DNA from: Plasmopara viticola
Taxonomy: Eukaryota; Oomycota; Peronosporomycetes; Peronosporales; Peronosporaceae
Length of the DNA stretch: 64,000 nucleotides
NCBI GenBank assembly: GCA_001695595.3
Contig: MBPM02000056.1
Location: 310,001 to 374,000, forward strand
Reading direction: 5' to 3'
The first letter of the stretch is position 1; each line of letters starts with the position of its first letter. Below, one piece after another: positions 1 through 10,219 of the stretch. Under the pieces are notes generated by a model. It had not been told where the DNA came from and did not search any database. It saw nothing but the letters and a program-made list of their open reading frames with translations. Both the position numbers and the translations under genes were made by a program.

Positions 1-1646
1 GTTCTGCTGCGGGCTGTATGGGACGGAGCGCTGGTGTACAATGCCGTTCTCTTGACATATTTCTGCCATTTTCTTGTTTACGAACTCGGTTCCGTGGTCG
101 GATCGCAAACATCTTAGTCGTGCACCCCACTGGTTTTCGTATAATGTCAGAAGCTTCTTGAACTTACCAGCCACTTCACTCTTGCTCTTGATTAGAAAAA
201 ATGCAACATATCGTGAAAAGTCATCCACAAACGTGAGAATGTATTTGGCACCACCCTTCGAGATAGTTCGCATTGGCCCCATGACATCTGTGTGAACACG
301 CTCCAACACACGTGTCGTCTTTGTCATTGAACGAGACGAAAACACCGTGATCGTCTGCTTGCCCTTCAAGCACCCGGCCCACAATATTTCCACACTTTGC
401 TTGATAATTGGGATACCATTAGTTAATCGCTGTATCCTGATCAGCGCATCCTTGCTGGGGTGCCCCAAGCGTGCATGCCAAAGCTCCCACTGATTGTTAG
501 CCCCGGTATATTCAACGAGACATGCTTCTTCTTGCTCACAGTCAAGAAAATACGACTTTCCAACTTTGTGCCCGACGCAATTGCTTGCTTCTTGTTCCAA
601 ATGACACATGACGAACGCGAAAATTCCACACTCATGCCACGCTCTGCCAGCTTGCCAACTGACAGCAACCTTCGGTCGAGTCCGGGAATGTGCAGAACTT
701 CAACCATGCAAATCCTCATTCCGTTCAAACCAGTCAATTTTACCGTGCCGGCTCCTTTGACAAGCAACTTCTTCCCGTCTGCAATCGTAACTTCGATGCT
801 AGCTTCTAGGCCCTTGTAATCAGACAAGTCCTTCCTGTGTGGGGTCATGTGGGAAGTTGCTCCACTGTCAATCAGCCATCCTGATGACTTCCCTTTACCA
901 ACAGCAAACACCGTGTCGTCGCTGTTGAATCTTTTACCGGCCGGGGAGTTCCGCTTCATGTGTCCAAACTGGTCACAATTGAAGCACTTGCCCTTGAATC
1001 CGCCGTTATTGCGTGGAGGACCACCCTTTCGCCCATTGTCCCGTCCACCTTTGAATCTTCTAGCATTTCCATTTCCATTTACTTGAAACGCTTTCTCTGT
1101 AGCTTCTTTCCTCTGCAGCTTCTCCGACTCTTTGAGCAGCTTCTTCTTGATTTCTATCAACGATGTATCCCTTGCATTTTCCACAATCGACGAAATCAAG
1201 TCGTACTCCGAAGGTAGACTGCTGAGAAGTACCACCAGCTGGCGTGACTCATCAATTTGCTCTCTTGTAGTCTGTAGTCCCACTACTAGCTCGTCAAAAG
1301 ATCCAGCCATGCTTGTTCCACTTCCCATCTTGAACTCATGTAGTCGACGAGTCATCACAACACGATTGTGAAGCGTCGAGCGATTGTAGAAATCGCGGAC
1401 GGTTCTCCACGCCTCCATAGCACGCGTAGCCGACCGAATCTTGGTCTGGTGCTAGATCTCAACCCCTTGAGCAATGATGCCTAGCGCCTTGGCATCATTA
1501 ACCAGCCACGCCTCCGTGACGTCCTTCTCTTCCTTGACGGCCATGATGTGTCCCAGGAGACCCTTCCGCGCCAGGGTCATCCTCATTTCAAACTCCCAGT
1601 GGTAATAGTTACCACTTCCTAGGAGGACTTCGGTGCGCTTGTTCAT
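1..1646 (-). pseudogene. copia A gag-pol polyprotein, 5' part, one amber and one frameshift
   Basis: Translation begins at the ATG at 1646 (MNKRTEVLLGSGNY). The gag region reads on through one in-frame TAG at 1449-1451. A zinc knuckle (CFNCDQFGHMKRNS) follows, with the last cysteine of the CX2CX4HX4C pattern replaced by serine. The aspartic protease motif WLIDSGATSHM comes next. The frame changes near 545-560, after which the GAG-pre-integrase motif LWHARLGHPS and integrase core sequence (FVDDFSRYVA, LRSDHGTEFVNKK) continue to the left edge. In copia the polyprotein makes capsid, protease, integrase and RT/RNase H for cytoplasmic reverse transcription and nuclear integration. This copy cannot make a full product without readthrough and frameshifting. 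Confidence 0.85.
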
Positions 1647-1688
1647 ATTGGGCGAGAACGTTGCTTGAGCTTGTTGCGGCTGTTAACC

Positions 1689-1835
1689 TGTTGAGAAGAA
1701 AGTAAAAAACCGAAGTGAATATATTTATCTTGACCAATGAACGGCTATCATATGTAATTACTAACTGTAACGTACTTATAAATACTGTGAAGCCATTCAC
1801 CTGTTCAACATGCATTCAGCGGTGTAATTTTAACA
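1689..1835 (-). repeat. 5' LTR of copia A (147 bp)
   Basis: The plus strand begins TGTTGAGAAG and ends TTTTAACA, giving the TG...CA ends of an LTR. It aligns along its length with LTRs at 3720-3865, 19950-20094 and 30355-30500. The primer-binding position lies just left of it (plus strand ...GGCTGTTAACC). The target duplication cannot be checked because the other end is outside the window. Confidence 0.85.
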
Positions 1836-2057
1836 CTATGTCATTGAAACGGACTCTTTTTTGCTTTTCCGGAATCTGGTGGCAACCGTGTACCCAAAGA
1901 GCCAGCTCACGGGCACTTTTCTGACACTTGCGACACAAGGAAATACGGGAAAAAGCGCCAAGTACCTTGGGCGTACATGCATACGACACGAATATGCCTC
2001 AGCATACGCAAGTTTGGCTGGATGAGGGCTTTTTGATTGTTGCAATACATCAGATGG
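1836..2057. other. unassigned spacer left of the array
   Basis: This stretch matches nothing else in the window. Short open frames on both strands show no recognisable motif. At about 2058 the sequence joins the array unit, inside the region between the CRN header and the hairpin (…TGTCGCGATGGA…), so the left boundary of the tandem array in this window falls here. Confidence 0.5.
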
Positions 2058-2198
2058 GTGATGTCGCGATGGAGAGAAGCATCCACAAATCACTGAAGAC
2101 GGTGCAATCTGTATGAGTAAGTCATTTCAATCTTCGTAGTGCATGTCATAATCATTTAGATGGATCTCAACCGTCCCTACTGCCACTTCCGGTATTCT

Positions 2199-2205
2199 TC
2201 ATTCA
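2199..2205 (+). promoter_or_regulatory. oomycete initiator-like motif upstream of N1
   Basis: TCATTCA followed by TTGTGCG resembles the oomycete initiator plus flanking promoter region. It lies about 280 bp before the N1 start codon. The same place in other units reads TCATTCC (41924-41930, 48875-48881, 52213-52219, 55548-55554), the consensus form. Confidence 0.4.
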
Positions 2206-2277
2206 TTGTGCGTACGCAAGCGAACGGAAAGAATTATGCCACATCGTCCGCTTTTCCTTTGCAAAAAAGACCCTAGA

Positions 2278-2350
2278 GCGTACCCCTAGACACCGCGATG
2301 ATTAATTATATACATCATCGCGGCCAGGAAGTGTTACATAGGGGTACTCT
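2278..2350. repeat. imperfect hairpin H1 upstream of N1
   Basis: The inner arms CCGCGATGAT and ATCATCGCGG are perfect complements around a short AT loop containing TATATAC. Outer arms ACCCCTA and TAGGGGT extend the stem after an asymmetric bulge on the right side. The element recurs about 135-210 bp before nearly every nuclease gene. It could be a transcriptional or RNA structural signal, or a fossil terminus. No protein or RNA family is recognised. Confidence 0.7.
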
Positions 2351-2484
2351 ATGGCCCTTTTTTAAGATAGAAGGGGCAAAGGATCCACTCTTGATTTGAT
2401 TGTTTGAATTTAACCCACCCCCAGAATCGGGAAAGAAAACGGCGACGAGCACCGAATGCAGTGTTCTCGTTTGACGCCGCACCA

Positions 2485-3408
2485 ATGGTTGCAATCCAGC
2501 GAGGCTACCAGTCAATGGACGGAAATGTGACCGCACCACAACTGGAAAAAGCGATTGCAGAATTCAAGAGGAGGATTAAAAATGGTGAAGAAGACGTGGA
2601 AGTTGTCGTGACAACTCGTGTTTCAGTTAAAAAATGGCTCAAGAGTTCCATTAACCGTTTTCACTCGGTGTTTATTGAAGCTCGATATCTTGATAATGAA
2701 AGATTAGCAGATTTGGTGATCACGAAGATGCAGGGGCGTGCGCATCAACGCGCTGTGGCCGAAATTTGTCGACAAATAGGAAACTACGCCGTCAATACTG
2801 GCGTTATTTTGGCTGAAGGTGGTGGAGACATGGTCATGCGGTTTCCCACTACGGGAAGACGTGTCATTCGATGTTCCGATACAGCTCTTAGACCACGATT
2901 CTCCTCAGCTGGCGACGATCCCGTTGCTCCACGGCTGATTGTCGAGGTGGAATTTTCGAACCGAAGCATTCCAAGGGCCCAAACGTTTTGTCGACAATAC
3001 TTTAAACTGATTTCACAGCTTAACGCTGTGCTTCTCTGCAAGTTTTTTGGTCGCCGTGTGAATGGAACGTTTGCCTGCGTTGCCATTCTCAATCGACGGG
3101 CAAGAAATCGAGTGGTGGTTGCGGATCAAGTGAGTTTTGGAAGTGCTCCGCTTGATACTCGTACATTGATTGAACTCGATCCCTTCCGTCAGCGTCGACA
3201 ATTGCCTCTCGTGCCAATGCCCGTCCCACTGCTAACTCCTTGGAACGCTGACAATAATCCATTCGTGCAAATTCCTGCAGCTGATGTGTTTGATGCTGCA
3301 CTAATGCCCCAAACCAATCGGCCTGTTGTTGTACCACGAGGAGGCTTTCCAGACATATTCATTGACGTTTGGTCCATTTACACACTCGTGAATACAGCCT
3401 GGAACTAG
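2485..3408 (+). CDS. N1: PD-(D/E)XK/Uma2-like nuclease-family protein, intact frame
   Basis: The 307-aa frame starts at ATG MVAIQRGYQS. The same ATG is kept in most copies, so it is preferred over an upstream in-frame ATG present only here. An N-terminal helical part (to about residue 110) is followed by a PD...EVE arrangement: a conserved Asp in RxxDTAL (about residue 132) and LIVEVEFSNRS (about 152-162). It continues with strand-like segments NGTFACVAIL and a proline-rich tail ending DVWSIYTLVNTAWN. That spacing fits PD-(D/E)XK nucleases of the Uma2 kind, a fold known among Crinkler-type effector C-termini; the assignment is inference. In this copy the usual RPD is CSD, so Pro is lost although Asp remains. 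No signal peptide or membrane span is seen. T follows 4 nt after the stop. Confidence 0.65.
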   Translation: MVAIQRGYQSMDGNVTAPQLEKAIAEFKRRIKNGEEDVEVVVTTRVSVKKWLKSSINRFHSVFIEARYLDNERLADLVITKMQGRAHQRAVAEICRQIGNYAVNTGVILAEGGGDMVMRFPTTGRRVIRCSDTALRPRFSSAGDDPVAPRLIVEVEFSNRSIPRAQTFCRQYFKLISQLNAVLLCKFFGRRVNGTFACVAILNRRARNRVVVADQVSFGSAPLDTRTLIELDPFRQRRQLPLVPMPVPLLTPWNADNNPFVQIPAADVFDAALMPQTNRPVVVPRGGFPDIFIDVWSIYTLVNTAWN

Positions 3409-3412
3409 CTAG

Positions 3413-3682
3413 ATGGCATCATCAGAGAAAAAACTCGCATTGACCTGTATCACCCCACATTCTATTGATCTAACCAAATTTGATACTCTCTTATTGCGAT
3501 GATAACATCGGAAACGTTTTCACCACCATCAACTCGATTATCGAATTTTAAACTGAAGGGTGCCTTTCTCGTGATGTCCCTCTGACACTTGATGTGCCCA
3601 ACGAGAGACTGCTCAGCTTTATTAATCAATTGCATTAAAAACACCTTGAAGAACGAATCACCCACTTCAAAGCGGAACTAGC
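3413..3682 (+). pseudogene. T1: small conserved ORF downstream of N1, frameshifted
   Basis: The ATG lies four bases after the N1 stop (TAG-CTAG-ATG). The first residues MASSEKKLALTC are nearly identical in every unit, which argues it was once a real short gene of about 110 aa. Here the frame breaks near 3495, and a stop follows VMSL about 30 codons later. The distal part ends near 3682, just before the copia B target site. It has basic C-terminal sequence (KNESPTSKRN) and no recognised domain. Function unknown. Confidence 0.5.
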
Positions 3683-3714
3683 ATAAAATAAAACAAAAAA
3701 TGACCAAGAGATAC

Positions 3715-3719
3715 TAAAG
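3715..3719. repeat. target-site duplication, left of copia B
   Basis: TAAAG here matches TAAAG at 8008-8012. The uninterrupted host site has it once. Confidence 0.85.
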
Positions 3720-3865
3720 TGTTGAGTAGAAAGTAAAAACCGAATCGAAAAATTATATCTAGACCAATGAACGGCTACCATATGTAATTACTAACTGTGA
3801 CGTACTTGTAAATACTGTGACGCCATCCGCCTGTTCAACATGCATTCAGCGGTGTAATTTTAACA
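3720..3865 (-). repeat. 3' LTR of copia B (146 bp)
   Basis: Plus strand TGTTGAGTAG...TTTTAACA. The neighbouring CTCCCACTTACC (read on the minus strand) is purine-rich and fits the polypurine tract beside a 3' LTR. Confidence 0.9.
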
Positions 3866-3999
3866 CTCCCACTTACCGCTAATGCTGTGTATCCTTTGTT
3901 GCTGACTTGGTCTTGATTTCGGATACCTCTCGCAGAAAGTCGAGCATCTTAGTTCCAAGCGCCTTGATCAGCATATCTGCAAGCTGACTCTTCGTATCA

Positions 4000-6900
4000 A
4001 TGTAGCCAATCTTGAGTAAACCATGCTGAGTGTTCTCCCGAATAAAGCGATGTCTCCCATATTTGCGTGCCTCCCACTTTTTACTGACCCATGTCCTTGA
4101 GCATTGCGCGCGTCCAAAGTACTTCTTGTGTGCACAAGCTTAGCGCCATATACTCTGCTTCTGCGGAACTTGGTTGGACAGTTCTCTGGTACCTGGATTT
4201 AAACACAACCGGAGCTTTTCCAATGTTGACCAGCACACCTGAGCCAGACCGTCTGTCATCGGTGTTGCTACCCCAGTCAGCATCCGAAATAGATTCAACA
4301 ATCAACTTTCTAGTCTCTCTTTGTTAAACGATTCCATGATGACGCGTCAAATTTAAGTAGCGCAATACACGACCCAATGTGGTAGCCCAGGATTCTCGAG
4401 AAATCTAGACGGTTGTGTCGAGATGTATGCGATGTCCAGCCGAGTGCAAGTTGTTACATATAGCGGACATCCAATCAGTGAGCGATATGGTCTTGACCGC
4501 ATCTCTAAAGGCTCAGCTTCTGTACTTGGTGACTGTGATGTTGACAACTTGGACCGGACGTACACGGATTGCCGACATTCTTGGCGTTTTTGTGTCTAAA
4601 TCGCTCTGCCACGTCGCTAATGTGGCGTGTTTGCTTGACCATTAGTGTGGAAGCTGTCTTGTCGTAATCGATCTCCATGCCCAAGATGAACTTCGCCATA
4701 CCGAGATCTTTCATCTTGAAAGCACCTTTTAGTATCCCCTTGACCTCTAAAATCTCGTCGCTCGTCTCGGCGGCAATGATCATATCAGCGGCATAAAGAC
4801 ATACGTCCACAAAACCTACTTTCACTTTCTTCACGTAGATGCATTGATCCGCTCCACAGCGTTTAAAATCGTTCTTCTTTAAGACGTGGTTGATCGTCTT
4901 GTTTCAAGCGCTTGCACCTTGCTTGAGTTCATATATAGCTTTATTCAGCTGACACGCAAATCCTTGAGCTCCCTTAACACCAATCAGAGCTTCCATGTGA
5001 ATACGACCCGACACCACACTGTTGCGAAAGGCGGTGTCGACGTCCAGCTGCTCCATTTTGTAGCCTAATACCGCACACACTGCGAGTACAACTCAATTTG
5101 AGTTCATGCTGGCCACTGGAAAGTAAGTCTCGAAGAAATTCACGCCGTATTTCTGTCGAAATCTTTAGCCACCAGTTGTGCTTTGTAGTGCACAACACAT
5201 CTAATCTGGTCACGCTTCTTAGCAAAGACCCAGCGGCATCCAATCGTACGCCCAACCAACTCTCGTAAAACGAGTGTCCATGTTTTGTTCTGATGGTGCG
5301 ACTGTTATTCGGCGTCCATCGCTTATCCCCACTGTTCTGCCTCGTCATTAGACATTGCTTGCGCATACGTGATAGGCAAGTCTAATTCTTCACCAAAATT
5401 ACAGCGTAAGCGAGAAGAGCTTCAGCTATAATGCCGCCTTCATCAATACTTGCACGCTTTGAAAATGGTGGTCCTCCTTTTCCTTCCAGATTTTTATCGG
5501 CATCTGATCCGTTCTCCAACAGCAACATTGGTTCATGTGTACGCCTTGAACGTTCCAATTGCGGTCGAAATACCAATCGATCTTCCTGTGCATCCAGTGT
5601 GTGAGTTCTGTACTCTGTCAGTTCAGATTGTACTGAGGTCAGTAATAGAAGCATCTCGTCATTTGACTCATTTGTGTCGGACTCCTCATCATTCATTGTA
5701 GCATTTGGAATTTCATCATCTTCTTCAGACTGCATAGGTTCAATTAGATCTTGTTGGTGTGTGTATCAATTTTATTTGATTGGGCGGGTGCGTCTCATAA
5801 ATGCCGCCCACTTCACGCACGGCCAGCTTCACCGACCGTGATACTGATATCTTGTCTCTAAACAATTCGTAAAATCGGTATCCCTTGGTGTCTTCGGCAT
5901 CACCAAGGAACATGCACTCAAAGCTTTTGGCTTCGAGCCTCGTCCTCTTCACTTGACCAACCTGAGCATATAAATGAGACCCAAACACCCAAACATTATC
6001 CATCCGAGGTTTTATCTTAAATGCCAGTTCATATGAGGGGTTGTTTGGGTGCATTGTATTAGGAAAGCGGTTGACCAGGTACACCACAGTGCTTACTGCC
6101 TCTGCCCACCAACATGTCGGAACACACTTGTAGTGTTGCAAGCCCCGTGCCTTTTCCATAATTGTGCGGTTCATTCAATCTGCAATTCCGTTTTGATAGG
6201 GACTGTATGGTACTGTACGCTGATGTATGATGTTACTGTCTTGTTGACGAACTCCGTTCTGTTGTCCGAACGCAGGCACTCAATACGGGTTCTCCATTGA
6301 TTCTCATGCAGTGCTTTGAACATATTGATCTTGTCGGTAACCTCACTCTTCTTTGCTAGAAAGGAAGCCACCACATATCGTGAATAATTATCCACAAACG
6401 TCAAAATGTGTTAAGCCCCTCTTTCCGAAAGTTCCTACATGGGTCTCATCACGTCTGTGTGAACTAATTTCAATACACGTGATGTCTTTGTCATGGGGCG
6501 TCCTTGAAAGGATTCGACCGTCTGCTTGCCCTTCATGCATCCACCACACAGGGTATTGATACCTTGTTTTTGCGCAGGAATATCCTCTGTGGATCGCATA
6601 GTCTTCACTAAAACGTCCCCACTAGGATGTCCCATACGAGCGTGCGATAATTCCCACTGACTATCAGCTCCCGAGTATTGCACCGATCGTGCCTCCTCTT
6701 ACTGACAATCCAGTGTGTAAGCTTTCCCATTTCTTGTCCAGTTGCCAAAGCTTCGTTCTTGTCCCAAATGATGCACGGAGTACGCTGGAACTCCTCACTT
6801 ACTCAACATTCGGCAAGCTCAATCCCAGGCATAAGCAGCACTTCCATCATCGATATGCGTCATCCATTTAAGCCGATAGTCCAACTCCTTCGACGCGTAA

Positions 6901-7797
6901 CTTCCTGCTGTCTGCAATTGTTACTTTGACGTCGGCTTTAAGTTGCTTGAAATCGATCAAGTCACTATGGTGAGGGGTCATGTGTGACGTCGCACAACTG
7001 TCGATCAGCCAGTTCACGGATTGCTCATCCCCAAGAGAAAACACTGCAACATTTCCTCTAAATGGTTTCTGGAACTGCTCTCAGCGGTTGGGCAGTCCCG
7101 TTTCATATGACCAGTTTGGTCACAATTGAAGTATTTTCCTCGAAGACCGCCGCCCTTGCTTGGCGCGCAACTCTTGCGGTCACTTCCTCGTCAGCCCTTG
7201 ATCCGTCCATCATTGTCTGTGGCTCGAAACGCTTTCTCACTTGCTTCCTCTTTCTGAAGTCTGTCCAGCTCCTACAACGGCTTTTCCTTGACTTCGATCA
7301 GAGTGATGTCCTTGGCTTTCTCTACGTTTAAAAATATTGTCTCAAATTCCGCCGGCAAGCTGCTCAGTAGAACCACTAGCTGTCTTTATTCATCCCCCGG
7401 CTCCCCCGTCGTCTGGAATCCCACCACCAGCTCATCGAACGCGTCCAGATGTTCCACCATGCGAGCGCCACTCTCCATCTTAAACTCATGAAGGCGCCGT
7501 GTCATCGTGACACGATTGCGTAGGGTGGAATGATTGTAGAAACGCGAAGCGTTCTCATGCCTCCAAGGCACGAGTAGTAGTCCAACTCTTGGTCTGGTGT
7601 TGAATCTCGACGCCTTTAGCAATTTTTCCAATGCCTTGGCGTCATTCACGAGCCACGTCTCCGTTATTTCGTTCTCGTCATTCGCGCCCATAATGTGCCC
7701 CAGAAGTTTCTTTTCTTGCGAGGGCCGTCTTCATCTTAAACGTTCAATGGTAGTAGTAACCATCTTCTAAGAGGCCTTCGGTGCGCTTGGTAGTCAT
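4000..7797 (-). pseudogene. copia B gag-pol remnant
   Basis: Starting near the ATG at 7797, successive fragments on the minus strand give gag (about 7690-7390) and a zinc knuckle near 7100-7140 whose first Cys is Tyr. Then come GAG-pre-integrase (LSHARMGHPSGDVL, about 6640) and integrase core (TFVDNYSRYVV, LRSDNRTEFVNK). The integrase C-terminal region and an acidic linker (5382-6174) follow, then RT (4505-4834) and RNase H (DADWGSNTDDRRS, 4081-4305). The RT catalytic box reads YAAD instead of YVDD, removing one metal-binding Asp. Many frameshifts and stops make it non-autonomous. Confidence 0.88.
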
Positions 7798-7846
7798 TGG
7801 CCGTGAAGGTGTGGTGAAGCGAGGCTGTTGTTTGCGACTGTTAACC

Positions 7847-7872
7847 TATTGGGTAGAAAGTAAAGACAGAAG

Positions 7873-7907
<35 letters not shown>

Positions 7908-8007
7908 CAATGAACTGCTACCATATGTTATTACTAACTGTGACGTTCTTGTAAATAATGTGACGCCATCCACCTCTTCAAAATGTTTCAGCGGTGTAAT
8001 TTAAGTA
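7847..8007 (-). repeat. 5' LTR of copia B with TA microsatellite
   Basis: Homologous to the 3' LTR but starting TATTGGG and ending TTTAAGTA, so both terminal dinucleotides have decayed. A run of TA dinucleotides at about 7876-7904 lengthens it to 161 bp. The adjacent GGTTAACAGTCGC on the minus strand is the likely primer-binding area. Confidence 0.85.
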
Positions 8008-8012
8008 TAAAG

Positions 8013-8311
8013 GCATTGAAAACCGAATGAGTCACCATGAGTCACCACCACCTTTTAGCCGACTACAGTAACTCTAAAGACAAAAGATTTGCATGAGTCT
8101 CCGAGTCACCACTTTTTGAAACTTTCTCTCACTTCTTTTCAGTCAATACGATAACATGTATATCTCCATTATACTTGACCTTCAATAAGTATATGATCTT
8201 GGATATTGCTATAAAGTGAAGACTCGGGTGGGTCAGAGATCCTTTTACAATGACTTAGAGGATGAATAGACACCAAATTTAACTACGCTAAAAAGTCACC
8301 ATAGTGGTGAC
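8013..8311. repeat. V1 left terminal repeat and subterminal region
   Basis: No gene is seen here. The stretch opens with ATGAGTCACCATGAGTCACC and carries further GAGTCACC copies. It is shared with units starting near 13541, 24225, 44899 and 57080, and an inverted version closes the window at 63.9-64.0 kb. Near 8294 it contains the palindrome AGTCACCATAGTGGTGACT. I interpret it as the left end of the virus-like element. Confidence 0.7.
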
Positions 8312-8988
8312 TCAGAGGTTACTTACTCCCAATTGACATCGACAAATACACTCGAACGATAATCTGATCATGTGATGTCCGCTGGAGTGCTCCAGAGTGT
8401 TCACACGCAACTGCACCAGTAAAGGTATTTTCACCAAATATATCTTGGCTGGAAAACTGTTCAAAATGGTGCGATTATAATACACCCCTGGTAGGCTGTG
8501 ACGTAACTTTGACTTCTGCCTTCGCTTAAGGAGCTGACAACAAGTAGCAGTACCCATCACTGCGAATTGGTTCTGACTCGTGCGTATCAATATATATAAC
8601 ATCCATTGCTGTGTGTATCTCAAGGAAGTTGATCTTTGAAATGCTGAAGTACTTATCCAATTGATTGTGTTGTATAATAGAGCCACATAATACTATACTA
8701 TCTACAGAGTCCAAACCGCGGCTATTGAATACCGATAACGCGGTAGAAAAAATCATTTGGAATCACACGAGTTCTTGTAATCCTAGAAGATCTAAGCAAG
8801 CCTTATCTCTGTTTGAGACTGTCACGCAGTGTTGACCACCGATCATTGAATTGCTCATATTGATTATGCAATAGTTTTTGCTGTCGTCTAAATTCTAACT
8901 TGATGTTTTTGACACCAGGAGAATTGGCCAACTTCATGAGTTTATCATCCGTTGTATTCGACAAATCAATAATTCTTGTTTCGCTCAT
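8312..8988 (-). pseudogene. P1: conserved virus-element gene, divergent from MCP
   Basis: The ATG at 8988 begins MSETRIIDLSNTTDDKLMKL; the coding signal then runs left in several frames to about 8312. The same gene with the same start appears at 14744, 25161, 31131 and 45882. It is divergently transcribed from the MCP-like gene across about 58 AT-rich bases, a plausible shared promoter. The middle part (CGSI..DNQL..F) is predicted strand-rich by eye. A minor capsid or penton role would fit the position but is not shown by any motif. Confidence 0.45.
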
Positions 8989-9046
8989 CGTGCTTCATAA
9001 TTTAGGCAAGTATAATATTATCAACATCATTATAATCGCACAAACT

Positions 9047-10208
9047 ATGTCTTCTGCTTTCGATATATCAGCTTTCGAACACCTCGTCAAACCAGCTCCA
9101 GCTAAGACGCTTTTCCGTGATAAGAAATGGACTTGGATTCGAGATTTAACCAGCAACACTGGTCAGTATGCTGGGTAAATCTCTTCATTTCTTCAACAAC
9201 TTTTTTTCGCAAGACGCTTTTGTAAAATGGAAGTAGCTGTTATCGAGCTTCCAATCAAGCTTCAAATTCTAAATGGCGGGTCCGATTCGATCACTTCGAC
9301 TGCAACCTGTACAATTCGTCAATCGCTTCCTAAGGCCGGCGAGCGGCAATTCCTTAATCGTATTCAAGTTTTTATTGACACAACTATAGTCCAAACGAAT
9401 CAGGTCCATGCAAATGTGAAACAACTTCTGAGGCTCTGATCGAAGCGAATTACAACACGTATTCCAAGTATAGGCCAACTTGCAATTTTGTATTGGATGA
9501 AGCGGAGCAGCGCAATCGCTTGATTACCTGGCTACTTCGTCGTTTATGACAGCAGTTGATGGCGTGGGTGTTTTCGAATTGGCTCCAAACCGGGGAGGTG
9601 CTGAAAGATCACTTTTTACCGCTCTTGACCAACACAACTCGACGCATGCATTTGACGCTATGGAAGGTGGCAAAAATCTTCATGCTTTATCGAGAACTTA
9701 AGTCTAATCAGCTCCCACTGGAGCTGTTACTGCTGGATTGGCATTCTACGTCGCGTATTATCTGGCCTTCATTAAGCTGCGCGATATCTGTGACTAGTTT
9801 ATGAAATGACCAAAACAAAAGCTTATCTACTACTCCAAACGCAACTAGCACTGCTGGCGTCGTGGCTTCTTCTACTATTACTACTTTGAGCAAAATATGA
9901 CCTTCGGAAACACTCACCCACTTCTGTGGTATTTGAGCAGCCGTGTAATCACTACGGATTTGGCTGGTGGCCTTGCGCTTCCTCCATCTGCGGTCACGCT
10001 CACAATTTCTTCCGATATTAATGGTAATCCATCCGCTAGAGTTGACATCCTTTTATCGCAATACATCTCGCGCCTTTTTGTTCCAATATATTTGCCTAAC
10101 CTAAGAACTCGTCATGGGTTGGTGGTTTTTGCTAGAGTTGCCGTAGTAGGAGATCATCAAGTCGCAGTTTATAACCACTCTCGAATTATTGATAGATTCG
10201 AATTTTAA
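9047..10208 (+). pseudogene. M1: major-capsid-like gene, 5' half, decayed
   Basis: The start MSSAFDISAFEHLVKPAPAK recurs in five other units. The next blocks (KTLFRD.KWTWIRD, TSNTGQYAGQIQFD, then an ELPIKLQI strand) have the layout of the first jelly roll of Polinton-type double-jelly-roll capsid proteins. Downstream fragments include VHANV, an NRGGAEGSLLTAL-like stretch in another frame, and the final block (9897-10140) with GGLALPPSAVTLTI and SRLFVPIYLPN. Multiple frameshifts and stops separate them. The second jelly roll, present near 58.8-59.2 kb, is absent: the sequence switches to the X region after about 10120. Confidence 0.5.
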
Positions 10209-10219
10209 ATCGAAAGATT

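Larger units (their letters stand above)
1..1835 (-). mobile_element. Ty1/copia retrotransposon A, 5' part (cut by window edge)
   Basis: A copia-type LTR retrotransposon lies on the minus strand with its 5' LTR at 1689-1835, followed leftward by gag, protease and the first part of integrase. The window begins inside the integrase, so RT, RNase H and the 3' LTR are not visible. It is a different and less decayed lineage than the copies at 3.7-8.0 and 19.9-24.2 kb. The sequence right of its LTR (from 1836) does not match the flank of those copies, so this is an independent insertion. The order gag-PR-IN places it in Pseudoviridae/copia rather than gypsy. Confidence 0.9.
3720..8007 (-). mobile_element. 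copia retrotransposon B with TAAAG target duplication
   Basis: Both LTRs are present (3720-3865 and 7847-8007), flanked by direct TAAAG repeats at 3715-3719 and 8008-8012. The empty site can be read in the unit at 13510-13530, confirming insertion into the end of the T gene. The two LTRs differ clearly (the right one carries a long TA run), so the insertion is old. Element C at 19950-24219 sits at the same base of its own unit and is nearly identical, so B and C are duplicates of one event. Confidence 0.92.

Noticed and set aside
5450..5701. Plus-strand frame repeated exactly at 21678-21929
   Set aside because: Its identity only reflects duplication of the copia element; it is antisense to the integrase-RT linker.
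7876..7904. TA repeat considered as a functional site
   Set aside because: A dinucleotide microsatellite that expanded within a decayed LTR; length differs in copy C and is absent in D.
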